NCBI RefSeq assembly: GCF_027942865.1
Contig: NC_134527.1
Location: forward strand, 8,038,976-8,102,975
Direction: 5' to 3'
Source: Odontesthes bonariensis
Lineage: Eukaryota; Chordata; Actinopteri; Atheriniformes; Atherinopsidae
DNA: 64,000 nucleotides
Shown here: one piece after another, positions 24,961 to 37,100 of the stretch
How the letters are laid out: every line of letters begins with the position of its first letter
Position numbering within the stretch: the stretch's first letter is position 1
The notes under the pieces: generated by a model
The model's database searches: none
Seen by the model: the letters and a program-made list of their open reading frames with translations, nothing else
Told to the model about the DNA's origin: nothing
Translations under genes and position numbers: made by a program

Positions 24961-26766
24961 AGTGTTAATCTTTTCCGCCCAGAGCTTAAACTTTCAGGTG
25001 CACACTGTTTCGAGGCGTTAAAGAGAATGGCGAACTATTGTGATATATCTCTAAAACACACAGCTTAAATATATGGTTATTTAATTGTTCACGCTAAATA
25101 ACTGATTTAAAGAAGATACGCGTCGCAGCTGTTCATGCCTGTAAGGTAATATAGTGGGCACAATTAGTTAGAAAGCACAGCGGTAGAGGTGTCACCCTTT
25201 CATTGAACCAGAAAGCCAAAAGGTATTCCGTGAGTATTATTCATTACCCATGTTGTAAACACGCGGAAAGAAGGATTTATTCTTCTTTAAGGGAGCCAAT
25301 GTCCAAACAAATTAAAGACTATAGTAGCCAAATTAAATACAATTACAGACACCCAGGCCAATCCGATTACCGTTTATTTTATGGTCAATTAATGACTCGT
25401 TTATAACAAAGTTTTCAAAATATGATTTTGGTGACCTTTTGGCGGTCAACACTTCAGTATGTCTTTAAGCAAGCGCTTTACAACATGTATCGCTACTTCC
25501 TGAACCTCCATTGGCACAGGCTCAGAAGTGCCAGTCCCACCAAAGACTTTTTTTTTTTTAAAGCACCAATTCTTTATCAGACTCATTCAGTTTAATAAAT
25601 ATACTTTGTAAGACATCAGAGGTGAAGACAAAAAGACCCAGAGGACATGACCGTTTGAGCAAAGAGTCCCTGAATACAAGGCTTGAGCCATAACTGCTTA
25701 TATTTAACTTTGGTAAAGTAATCAGATGAAAATAATGATATAATAATCAAATTTAAAAAAATGTGTAATAAGATTGGTGACGCCATCATAGATTGTTATA
25801 TTTTACCTTAACGTGTTGACCGGAACTTAGCCCTCGACCTGGTCTTTGCATTAAAAAAACCCAAAACATGCCACATGTTGTAGAAAACCTGTTCACATGT
25901 AGTTTGTGCCCCAACTGTTGAAGGGTAATTTGACCTGCCCAATGGTATATTCTTAGTCATCAAAAAAGTACGTTAAACATTTTTACAGAAATATACTTAA
26001 GATACTCTATATTCTGTTGTGGCATTTTTTTTTTTTTTAAGTGCAGGATGTACTTTTAATGCAAAATGTCACGTAACTTGTAGCCTACTCAGTAACGGAC
26101 AACATCTTAAAGTAATCTGACCAAGCGTGACATGTGAACGACTTGTCTTTGAAACACTTTAACATGGTAAACATAAAGCAAATGCTATGTAAAACTTTTA
26201 TGGGGGAGATCATGCTCTGACTCATAGTCTGGTCCCACTGATGTAGAATGTAGATGATGAATTATCACTGCAGAAGAAGAAAAGAAATAGAAATTGGACA
26301 GCTTCCCTGAGCCAACATGAAAACTGAAAAGATCTTATTTGGACCAACCTCGAAAAACTGGTTGGAAAAAGGAGGAAAAACACGGAAAACAGAATCTGAT
26401 GTTTCACTTCAACTTTAGGCTGAGTGGTTGAAGGGTATATGTGGTTATGCATATCACAAAAAAAATCTATACTGGGCATCAGAAGTATTTGCATCCGTGT
26501 CTGGGCGGACCTGTCGGAGTCGCTGGCTGGGCGTTTACTTCCCCATGAGACAATAACTGCACATAGACAACATTCAGTAATGATCCTTGAACAAAAGTGT
26601 TATCCCGGGGCTCCACGGCTAGACATCAGACTTTATCGATGCGAGCCACTTTTCCTTTTCATCCTGTCAGGAGATGGTTTGTGAACACTGCTCACGTGGC
26701 GATGCTTCAAATCTCATAACTTAAACTGCTTCATCTGGTTCTGTGTCATTTCTTATCCGGAGTTCA
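24961..26766. other. pigo-stoml2 intergenic region and stoml2 3' UTR
   Basis: The two genes run head-to-tail on the minus strand. A possible ATTAAA signal for stoml2 (TTTAAT on the plus strand, 26055-26060) would give a 3' UTR of about 0.7 kb. No other gene is seen. The 67-codon frame at 25203 and the 90-codon frame at 26222 show no domain. Confidence 0.5.
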
Positions 26767-29700
26767 TCACTGAGTCCTCTGCTCTTCGGGTGATCCCGAC
26801 TGGTCTTCAAGCTGCCCGACTGGTTTCTCCTCCGCCCCTCCCGATGCCAACTTGGGGCTTGTCTTTGCCAGCGTACTGTAAATGGTCATAGCCTGTGTGG
26901 CAGGGAAATGAGTTGAGAACTGTTATTGATCTGTACTCAATCCAGCGGCCGCTGTGAACGCACATGTGCATGTGTACAAACCTGCGAGACCATTCCACTA
27001 ATGTCCCCGGTGTTGGAAGGCAGAAGGATGGTGTTGGACTGTTTGGCGAGTTTGGAGAAAGCAGACACGTACTGTTCGGCCACACTGAGTGAAGCTGCTG
27101 CATTTCCATTCTGTACAGCATAAACAAACCAAACACAATTTAAAATATTCTCCTATAACCTGAACTGTGACTGCTTTTATCCTAATGAAAAGAAGAAAAC
27201 AGTGCATACCTGCTCAGTCAGAGCGTCAGACAACATACGGATGGCCCTGGCTTTTGCCTCCGCTTTGGCTACGACTGCTTGGGCCTCACCTGGAGGAAAC
27301 ACAGTAACTCCATTACTTCTGAAGGATCACCAGGGTCATTTCAGCATTTTAATCCACACACAAGACAAGCAAGGCAGCGGGAACAGTCTGTAGGCAGAGA
27401 CACTGAATCTCTAAATGCACCTACCAGCTGCTTTATTGATCTGCTCTGCTTTTTGACCCTCTGAGGCCAGGATCTGGGCTTGTTTACGACCCTCGGCGAC
27501 ATTGATGGCCGACTCCCTTGTCCCTTCAGACTCCAGCACCGTGGCTCTCTTTTTACGCTCAGCCTCCACCTACGCAGAAAAAATAAAAAGGCGTGTATTA
27601 CAGCTTTTTCTCTTCTTTGTCCAGTTCTAATTTACAATAAAGTCTATTGAGGGAAGAGCTACATTCTAGAGTGGCTTTAGTCTTGTTTCGTGAGTAAAAT
27701 GCAATGCTTGACCCCAAATAAACCCACAAGCATTCTTTAAAGTCATCTTATTTATCTCACCTGCATCTGCATTGACTCTTTGACACGAGGTGGAACATGG
27801 ATGTCTTTGATTTCGTAACGGAGGCATCGGATTCCCCACTCATCTGAAGCTTGGTTGATGGAATGGACGATGTTGGAATTAAGGGACTCCCTTTCCTTGG
27901 CAATGAATACATACATGAGTACAACAGTACACGACTACAGAAGAATGTGAGAAGCAGCAGAAGTTCGTCTTTACCCGGAACACTTTGTCCAGAGTTAGTT
28001 TGCCCAGCTCTGAGCGCATGGTGGTCTGCGCCAGCTGTGTGACTGCGTACTCTGGATCCTCGACGCCGTAGCTGGCCTGAGAAGGGACGGAGGAGACTTT
28101 AAAAGCACATGTACGACTTTGTTCAAAGTGGGAAAAAATAAATAAATAAACAGAATAAAGCTGTTCTGCCAGCATACCTTAAAAGGGTCAAGGATCCTTA
28201 AGTAAAGCACTCCATCAATCTGTAGTGTTACATTATCTGTAAAATTGAGCACCCAAAGAAATTCGATCAGATTTTCTATGAAGTTTTACGTCACTCAGAG
28301 AGAAATATACACAACTGTGCCAACATGCTGAAAGAGAAATCATTTCTTTGTTCACAGAAAAACCTGTGCTGGTTTGATTGAATCTCAGCGACTACACTTT
28401 AATATTGAAAAGTCATGTTTTTTTTCCCCTCAACATTTCAACTTTATTCTAAACAGTCTGACTTTATTCTCCAGAAGGTGACCTTACTCTGGAAATTTGA
28501 GGAAAAACACAGAAATACACAAACGTCCTCTTATCCTCTTATTATATGCTTCTTTCATGCAGCCCTAATACTCTGTCAAGGGATTAGCTGCACATCTATC
28601 GAGCAAATTATTGATGCTGTTAAAAAAAAAAAAGTAATAGATTACTCACCTAAGGATACAGCAGACTGCTCTGGGACATCTATCACAATTTCTTTGAGAC
28701 TTTGCACATAGCGGATTTTATCGAGTATGGGGATAAGGAAGTTTAAACCCTAGAGACAGAAAAAGGCAATCCAGTCGTGAGTGTCAGCAGATGTTTATGG
28801 CATAAGATCCACTGCAATGTCTGAGTTACAGGAATGGTGTAGAAGTGATTGCTCCTTTCAACAAAATTCTTAAATTGATCAGCTTGTAGCTTAGCTACAA
28901 ACTCCATCCAGGTAGGACCAATGGCGTTGCATCTCGAAAATATACACAAATCAAGAATTTGATACCACCAACACAAGGGCCTGATTACCAATTCTGTTAC
29001 ATCACCCTTCTTTTCCTTCCATTTTTCGATAATTTGGGAGCTGAGGATCCTAATTGTTTGGAGGTTTTGCAAAATTAATCTTTGCTCAGTCTTGCCAAAC
29101 ACAAGATTTCAATTGCTTAACAGTCCATTGGCGGCATCGGAGTCTCCTCCTCATAATGCACCGTACATTTTCAGTCTGACGCAGATCTGGAGTACAGGCA
29201 GGCCAGGCAAGCAAACACGCTCTGTTGTAAGTCATGCGGAATGAGGTCTAGCATTATCCTGCTGAAATAACCACAGACCTCACGTGGTGGCAGATGTCTG
29301 ACCAATAAACCAATAAACATCTCTGCATCAACGGCACCTTCACACATCTATCCCATGGACCGCGATGTACCCACATACCAACACAGACGCTGTTTTTGTT
29401 CCCGCTTATAACAGCCTGGGTGATCTTCCAAGTCAATTGTTACAAAGCTAAGCTGAAACATGAACTCATCTGACAATGTTAAACAAATCCACTGAGTTCT
29501 GTAAGAATGTGTGGAAGAAGCTACGGGACAGATACGTGAAGGCAAAGAAGAGGGCAGAGACTCAAAAAGTGGTGATGCCGGGGGCTTCAAACCTTCACCT
29601 CTTTTAACTGAATTAAAAAATTAACATGACCCGAATACTGCAGCAGTATCATTAATGACTATTCCTGCTCTTGACAGCGGCATTGTTTTCTTCTCGACTT

Positions 29701-31119
29701 TGTGGTTGTAGAGTAGCGGTAACCTTCACGTAGCAGCGCCACCTCTGTGACGGAGAAAATTGCCACTACTGGCGCATCGACTTGCGCCACTATATATTAC
29801 CGGCACGAAATCGTGACGTCATCAACACAGCTCGCGCTAGCAGAAGCGGCAACCATGCTAGAGCCTTTAAGCCTATGTGGCTCGTTTGATAACAGGGGTT
29901 GAAGGTTTCAAGGTCCTACGTTGGCCTTTATGCTTGGAAAGTTGTTGATGGATACTTCTTTTATACCTAAAAGATCTGCTGTTTGGAGAACCCATTGCTG
30001 GCATCAAATTCTGTTCACATTTTTTCAAATACAATGACATTGTTCAGTGCAGACACTGAAGGTAGCAGCCCTTGTACTTTTTCCCTCCGTACAAATCTGT
30101 CAACAAGTTACTGACGTCGAACTTTGTTGCATTTAGAAAACTTTCAATCTTTTCTGAATATGGGCTCTGAATAAATGTGCTGGTGCTCAACATTTTTAAG
30201 AGTTTGGTCACTAAGTGAATATAAAAACAAAAATGGACCAAATATGCGTTACCGGCTCCAAGATGCGGTGAAAGCGACCCATCCTCTCCACCACCCACGC
30301 TTCCTGTTGGGGCACGAACAGCACCACGGTGTTGATGGGCAGGCTGGAGGCCCATCGCTGCTGGGCTGGTGTGACCCACAGCCTTGGCGCTGTCCGTTGG
30401 GTTTGCTACAAAGACAAATGCCACGACAATGAGTTACTTCAGGCAGAACAGAGTCAGGATCGATAGAATCGGATCAGAGGGATACAGAAATCACCTGCAG
30501 GGGAAATATCACCGTTCTGCAGGGGAATGAAGGAATTTCTGGTTTAAAATTCTCATTGCAAAGCAGGACTTTTTTAAAAAAAAAAATGTTATTAGCCATT
30601 AAAGACTTGTGACGAGCTACTATTACACTTAGAAGATAACTCTCTTTTCTAATTATTTAATAGACAATAATAGTTGAAAAAAAAGGTAGATAAAGCATGA
30701 TAAACTGTCAGTTAAACAATTATTTTTGGTCCCTGTGAAACAAACAACTCAGGTCTTCTTTTTTTATTCAGGTAAATTTAGACTAAAGTTTTCATTAAAG
30801 CTAAATTTTCCCCTGTTATATGTCATCTGCCTCATATTTGTTTTAGTTTGTTCGTTCGGTTTTTTTGGGGTAGCTTTATTGTTCATTATATTTCAATAGA
30901 GCGAAAGAAAGACCCTCTCTCGTTCACTTGTTGCACACTTACACACTTCATTCTTTTGTCAGGATGCAGGTGTGTTATTAATCCACGGGTGCACGCTGAA
31001 TGACACCAACCGCACGAGCTGAGTGTTTACGCGAGCTAACAAGCCGAAGATAACGCTTGAAAACTTAAACTTACCTGTAAAATGGCCCCGCCGGTCCGAC
31101 ACAGCGTCCGTAACATCAT
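26767..31119 (-). CDS. stoml2: Stomatin-like protein 2, mitochondrial (SLP-2)
   Basis: SLP-2 is an SPFH/prohibitin-family scaffold of the mitochondrial inner membrane. It binds cardiolipin and organises protease and respiratory complexes. Coding exons: 31119-31075, 30405-30253, 28749-28650, 28236-28178, 28076-27975, 27895-27761, 27569-27425, 27289-27210, 27110-26982, 26892-26767. They sum to 1074 nt and 357 aa; human is 356. All junctions are GT-AG and in phase. Exon 1 encodes a basic presequence (MMLRTLCRTGG), with the start at the first of two adjacent ATGs. NTVVLFVPQ begins at residue 40 and opens the SPFH domain, which runs through the region ending IHVPPRVKESM. A long Ala/Glu/Lys-rich helix (VEAERKKRATVLESEGTRES onward) follows, then a short divergent tail ending EEQRTQ. 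Human and fish differ mainly in the presequence and tail. Confidence 0.97.
29100..29490 (-). mobile_element. Tc1/mariner-like remnant in stoml2 intron 3
   Basis: The block holds CATTATCCTGCTGAAATAA and CGGCACCTTCACACATCTAT. These are reverse-strand matches to the transposase gene of the same fish Tc1-type family whose plus-strand copy is at 31728-32916 (there: CAGCAAGACAACC and GGCCCCATTGATGCTGAAAG). It is heavily mutated and truncated. Confidence 0.55.
29500..29624 (+). pseudogene. MADF-domain fragment (Harbinger/PIF-type), frameshifted
   Basis: From 29500 the plus strand reads CKNVWKKLRDRYVKAKKR, a match to the core of MADF (Myb/SANT-like) domains found in the DNA-binding partner protein of Harbinger transposons and in related host genes. 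A one-base shift after 29560 is needed to continue into SGDAGGFKPSPLLTELKN, a typical continuation, before a stop at 29622. It is therefore a broken fragment inside a stoml2 intron, antisense to the gene. Confidence 0.55.
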
Positions 31120-31286
31120 TGAAGCAGTCTGGCGTTTCTATTGCAGAGAAAATGCAAGGATATAAACTCGACACAACACACACTCCGCACTCATGTGAGT
31201 GACCCTTGCCGACAAGGAAATGAAAGTTACATCACTGGTGCAATCCTGAAAAAACTCCGTCGGGACGGAAAGCCGGATGGCGATAG

Positions 31287-31296
31287 TTCCGCGAGA
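31287..31296. promoter_or_regulatory. TCTCGCGAGA-like promoter element upstream of stoml2
   Basis: TTCCGCGAGA, about 170 bp upstream of the stoml2 ATG, matches 8 of 10 positions of the palindromic TCTCGCGAGA core-promoter motif of housekeeping genes. It lies in a short CpG-containing stretch. One imperfect match is weak evidence. Confidence 0.3.
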
Positions 31297-31727
31297 TCAT
31301 GAACGCGTGAACGACCCACGGTTTTTTTTAAAAATCGCGAAAAAACTACTTGCCCCCTAGTGTTAACTCATACATATTGAAAGGCCCTAATTAACATATG
31401 TCAAATATAGTACTAAATACGAGCCTATTAATAACAATAATATTAATTCATTATGACAACAGGCCTACTACTATTAATACCAGTACTACGACTGCTTATG
31501 TTAATACTAATTATGCTACATGTATCAATTGACACTGATGATAAAACAATATTTCTTTCCAGCACATATCTGTATTGGCTTTGAATGATGAGAAGGCAAA
31601 AAAATTACGACCCAAAAATTCAAACGTGAGTAAAACCTAAATAAAACCAGATCTCATAAACCCACCTTTTATTTTACACTATAACATTCAAAACCTAACA
31701 AATGTTTTACTGTTTCGTGAAAAATAA

Positions 31728-32916
31728 TGTTTCATCCTGAATTTGGTGGCAGCGACGCATCTCAAAAAAAGCTGAGACTCGGGCAAAAAGGTTGGAAAAG
31801 TAGGTGATGCAAAAACAGAAATAGCTGGAGGAACATGTTTCAACTAATTATATCAATGAGCAACAAATAACTCTTGTCAGATGGGAAGATGGGCAGAGGT
31901 TCAGCAGTCTGCAAAACAAACGGCAACCATGTGATGCGTACTCTGATGCAATTTCAATTATCAATGATCCGAAACTTAAAATGAGAGGACTTGTATATTC
32001 CAGTCTCTACACTACTTAATATCATCATAAGATTCAGATAAGCTGAAAACATCTCTATGTGCAGGGGATGCAGATAAAAATCATTACTGGATGTCTGTGA
32101 TCTTCAGGCCCTCGGGCAGCACTGCATTAAAAAACAGACACAGTTCTGTCACAGACGTCCCTGCATGGGCTCTGGAACTCTACCAGAAACCACTGTCTGT
32201 GAACACAGTTCACAGTGCCATCCACAAATGCAGGTTAAAGCGCAACCATGAAAAGAAGAAGCCGTATGTGAACAAGATCCGGAAACTCTGCAATCTCCTC
32301 ACAGCTAGAGTGGAAAACTATTCTGTGGTCCAATGAATCAAAATTTGAAATTCTTTTGGGAACTCAATGACACCATTTCCTCTGTACAAAAGAGCAGAGG
32401 GACCACCCAGCTGGTTATCTTTACTCAGTTTAAAAGACTGCATGTGTGATGGTATGGTGGTACATGGGTGCCTATGGGACTGGCAACATCTAGAAAGGCC
32501 CCATTGATGCTGAAAGGTTTATACGGGTCTTAGAGCAACACATGCTCACATCCAGACTACTTTTTTTTTTTTCAGATAAGGTCTTGCATATTTCAGCAAG
32601 ACAACCCTCAATCGTGTACTGCATCTATATCAACAGCATGGCATCGTAGAAGAAGAGTCCAGGTGCTTGACCTTTTACCAGTTGAAAACATATGGATCAT
32701 GGAATGCAAAATAGGACAAAGAAGACTGCTGAGCAGCATGAATCCTATACATCTAACAAGAAATGGGCAACATTTATCTCCCAAATGTTCGGCAACTGGT
32801 CTCCTCAACTTCCAAAAGTTTACAGACTCTTGTTGAACTAAGAGAGGATGCCACACAGTGTTCTAACTTTTTTTTTAGGTGTGTTGCTGCTATCAAATTC
32901 AAGATGAGCTAATAAA
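31728..32916 (+). mobile_element. Decayed Tc1/mariner-type DNA transposon
   Basis: Imperfect inverted ends are visible: CCTGAATTTGGTGGCAGCGA on the left, and on the right a sequence whose complement reads CTTGAATTTGATAGCAGCAA. Between them is a plus-strand transposase relic whose pieces can be followed by eye: a helix-turn-helix-like start near 31895, then a 76-82 codon open piece at 32091-32336 (RPSGSTALKNRH, KKKPYVNKIRK), GGACCACCCAG, a GCATGTGTGATGGTATGGTG block (32440-32459) and CAGCAAGACAACC near 32597. Many stops and indels make it inactive. It fills much of the stoml2-unc13b intergenic space. Confidence 0.8.
32091..32336 (+). pseudogene. Tc1-type transposase fragment
   Basis: This open segment lies inside the decayed transposon. 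It carries residues such as SGSTALKNRHSSVTD and LSVNTVHSAIHKCRLKRN, which correspond to the second half of the N-terminal paired-like DNA-binding region of fish Tc1-family transposases. It stops before the catalytic DDE part, and the continuation is out of frame. Confidence 0.7.
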
Positions 32917-32917
32917 T

Positions 32918-33025
32918 GGGAAATGGACTGTACTTATGTAGCTCTTTTCTTGTCTTTTCTTGTTCACCCATTCACAAATAGACGCTCATACGGCCTTGGA
33001 CGCATCAGTAGGCGACACGAGGTTC
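32918..33025 (+). repeat. Fish interspersed repeat, plus orientation
   Basis: GGAAATGGACTGTACTTATG followed by AGCTCTTTTCTTGTC and a degraded CACCCATTCACA segment matches the repeat seen in minus orientation at 15324-15420. It directly abuts the right end of the Tc1 element. Confidence 0.5.
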
Positions 33026-33740
33026 AGTATCTTGCAGGAGGAAGTTAGTTTTCATTCAATAGAAAAAGGTCTGAGAATTAACAACTGGAGTTGTAAAATG
33101 TACGACCACGTCTCTGTGAGTTGCCAAACGTTTTTGTCCAGTGACACTGAAAATGTGTCTTGTCCAGTGTAATGACTGAATACAGCCACGGGGTGGTGCT
33201 GTTCATTCCGTTTTGCTTAGATTCAGTAAACCTCCAACTGGGACGTTTGTGTTATCAAATACCATACATATCCTAAAAGACTATCAGAAATGTTTGTGCC
33301 TGTGAGCCACAGTGTTCAGGAAACTTGGAGTAACGGAAGCCAGTATTTCAGTCTTTCGGTATTCAGCGAAGGTCTTGGGATTTGGGTTACCTACTAAAAG
33401 CTGTTCGCTGAGCTTCTTTTCTGTTAAGCCCTCCGTGAGTTGGAAACCTGATTTGATTTGACGCTTCAGCAAGTTATGTAAAACATATTTCAAATAAATT
33501 CGAACTCAGCCTATTAAGTGTTAAACCAATACTACACGTGAACGACTTGAAGCAAAAAAAATAAAAATAAATAAAAGTTAAATAAAAATTGAGTAAATTA
33601 ATTCATTTTTTTTAATAAAAAACAAAAGTAACTAAAAACAAACAAACAGAACACTAAAATATGCTGTTGGGGGTGGGGTTGACTGATAAATTAAAAAAAT
33701 AAAAATAAAAATAGAACTAAAAATGTGACTCTAGGTATGG
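33026..33740. other. Intergenic DNA, A-rich low complexity
   Basis: An A/T-rich, AAATAAA-rich low-complexity stretch at about 33548-33720 precedes the unc13b promoter region. Nothing coding is recognised. Confidence 0.55.
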
Positions 33741-33799
33741 TTTCATACTGGGACTTTTGTGCGTCACCTGTCCCTTCTTCCAATTCATCCCTCTCAGCG

Positions 33800-33901
33800 A
33801 TTGGCCGAATTTCCTGAAGAGGTCCCGCCCTATAGCAGGGGTACTGTACTCTGATTGGATCCCTCAAAAGCCAGTAACAGGTGCCTCTGCCCCCCCCCCC
33901 C
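33800..33901 (+). promoter_or_regulatory. unc13b: Candidate unc13b promoter: two inverted CCAAT boxes and a C12 run
   Basis: ATTGG (inverted CCAAT) occurs at 33800-33804 and 33854-33858, 54 bp apart, followed by a run of 12 C at 33890-33901 and CpG-containing sequence leading to the ATG at 34190. Paired CCAAT boxes are typical NF-Y sites. The transcription start is not visible. Confidence 0.4.
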
Positions 33902-34189
33902 TACCCCGCCACTCTCCTCTGTGTTTCGGTGCTCTCGTGCCGTCCGTCAGTCTGAAAACCTTTGATGGGAGTTTTGATAATGGCGTGGACGTGGCGGGGA
34001 GCAAGTGCTCTCTGCCCATGTCCGGCATCAGTTAGCGACCTGTAAAAACCAAAAAAGGATTTTATCAGAGCTTCTGGGAAAGTGTTTCAACGGATGTTAT
34101 AATGTGACCTGACTCAATAAATCTCCGCTGAGAGCCCTCTTAAGCTACAAACTGTGAAACTACTGGCTTCTCGCTGGAGGCGCTTTGTC

Positions 34190-37100
34190 ATGTCGCTACT
34201 GTGTGTCAGAGGTAGGTTTCCCTGTTATTTCTACTTTATACGGTTATAGTTGTTTGTGTATTTGGTGGTTTTGTTCTGAGTTGGTTGAATTTGCTGAAGT
34301 CAGTCTGAGAGTGGGAATGTGCCGCACAGGGCACACTTTCTAGCAGGAGGCGTTTTCTTTTAGTGAAATTACATGGAAAAAGTAACTGGTTTTGTTTGAC
34401 CTGCTCTGGTTTTACACTCTTAAAAAAAAGCTAAACACCTTCTGAGGGTAATGGATAAAAAAAAGCACACAAAACACACGCACGCACACACACACACACC
34501 ACACCAGCTGTTTTAGCCCAGCAGAGGTTTACTATGTTTTACTTTGAGATACCACAAAAATCTGAACAACCACAAGCTCCTAGCATTGTTAAAACCAATA
34601 CAGGATGATGTCCCTTCAGGATAAGGTTTACCTATAGAAGGACACTACATAAACTGACATTGTTGAAATAAAATAAAATAAATTATATTTATAATTTATT
34701 GATTTAACTGTAACTTGAAGTTTTTAACAAATTACTGTGTTTCTGACCATTCAGCCTCCATGTAATGTGATGAATGTTCCGATGCACACGAGGATGTCCT
34801 CAAATGAAATGCAGAAGGCCTTGCTTAGGATTCACCAAGGTCATTGCTATTTAATTCAGTTGATGATAAAAAAAATATCTTCAAAATTTCTATCGTTCAG
34901 AGGCGTGTGTTGGTTAAACAGAAGTGGTTATTCTCGAGCCACCTGTTGTGTTCTCATTCACAAATGAAAGTAAATCATAAAATTGCAGAAAGGCTCATGT
35001 GGTTCCAGATGAAACTGATAATGCACTTTAAAAACTAGGTCCCCTCCTCACGTGGACTCTTGCTGCTACAAGACAGAAGCTTATCAGAGGAGGGGGGTGG
35101 TACGGCAGGAAACAAAGTGGGGAGAATCCCACTGTAGTATCCTTTACAGCAGGAAAGAACATTATGTAACATCCAATACTCTGAAAATACCAGCGATCCG
35201 GCAGTTCAGTTCAGGGGTGGGTGAGGAGGAATAAACCTGCTGCAAGTCAAAAAGATAGGCCGAGCCTCTTTCTTAGAGCCACACATGTGTTCACATCGGT
35301 GATGACAAGCCCTTCCTCTCCAATTCATCATAATAAGCTGATTATCTTTATAGAAAGTCAGATTTTAAGAATACAGTTGTCACCTTACAACTGGCACAGT
35401 TATAAGGTGACACAGTCGTGCCATCACAGCTGTTTGCGCTAATCTCGATCAATGTTTGAAAGATTGTCTCCATCCACCTGCCGTGAAATGTCCTGTTCCC
35501 ACATACTGTTTTCCACCTTCTGATAAAGTTGACTGATAATTTACAGCCTTCGTCTCGCTGTGACGAGAGATATCTGCCATGTGCAGCTTTTCTTTACAAA
35601 TCCTAAAAGGCAATTGTTTTTAATTTTTTTTTTATTTCCTGTATCCATTTCCAGCGAATGTCTGTTTTTCTTTCCCAAGAATGTAATGTGGATTATTAAG
35701 TGAAGTATTTTTTTGGCTCATACTGTTACGGGCGGATTTAATCAATAGAGACTGGCTTTTTACGTTGCAATTCATTGCGATGTGAAATGTCACAATCGTG
35801 ACTGTTCTCATTGTCAGACAGACCTCTCAGCCTCGCCCCCGATCTGTTGCACTCTTTCAATAATCACCGTCCACTGTGTGAAATTGATAGCACCTCTTAC
35901 GGAGCTGCCGTGTACAACATTATTGAGCATCGAGGTCAGAGAGTTGAGAGCTTGAGATCAAAGCAAACTCCACGATGAAGCTGCATTTAACAAATGGAAG
36001 GGGTTTTCTTTTTTTTTGTCCTCTTGTTCCCTTCCACACCAGCGCCCATAAGTCCTGCCGGTGAAGGAGACCAGGTAAAGTTATGCACCTATTTAGATGT
36101 TGTAACGACTGTTGCGGGCTTCATCTCAAGCTCAGACAAAAAGCAGGATCTCAACCCCTTGAGCTTCTCATTAAACGAGCCGACTCAGTCACGACCCATT
36201 TTTGCGTCGCTGGTTGAATAGAAGGTTAACCAGGAGCAAAGTTGCTATTAACTTGTGACCCTCGGCTTCGTACGGCACGTTTGCACGGTCCTCTTTTCTT
36301 TTGTCTACAAGACTCCTGACTGAGTGAAATGACCCGCACATATCTCACTGGCAGCCAAGATAGCAGCTGGTCAAATTCTCTGGATGCTAAGGAAAGGAGC
36401 TTCGATGCTTCCTTTATTATCTCCATGGAAGCACTGGACCTGAGAGATAGTGGCATCCCACAATGGTTGAAATGGGCCTTATATGTGACAATATGAGGAC
36501 AGAGGGTGAGGGTGAGCCGTCTGTGACAATAATCTCTCCTTCTTGAAGTTACAGATGATTACCCATCTTATGTAACGGTGATATTTGGTAGAGCTTTCCG
36601 TAAAACAACTTTGGTATTGGTTGCCGCGGTTTCATCGCTGCAAATCCATATTACAGCTTTGTGTCAGCGCGGTCAGATTCTCCTTGTGGGGCGACCGGAG
36701 GTAATTTATTTGCCTATTCCATCCACTATTGACTATATCTTGAGTGTCCTGAGTGCAGCTGTGAGCCTCATCATCAGAAGGTGGATGTATTAGCTTGACG
36801 CAGCGCCTCGACAACAAATATTTGCTTTGATAATAAAAGCTGTCAGCTGACTTTCATACATGACGCAAAGATTGTTCTCAGGTTGCTTTTTGTCAGTTTT
36901 ACTACCACATGAGTCATTTTCCAGTCAGGAGGAAGTTTTGAATCAAGACTGGGAGCATAAACAGAAAAAAAAAAAAAAAAAAAGTCAGTCTAAAACCTTT
37001 GTGCTCATTTAGAAAAAGAAAGAACAATTTTTTTTAATTTTTTTTTGAGAATAATGAGTTTTTGGCCCGTTTTCTTTTGCATCAGACAGAATAGCTCCTG

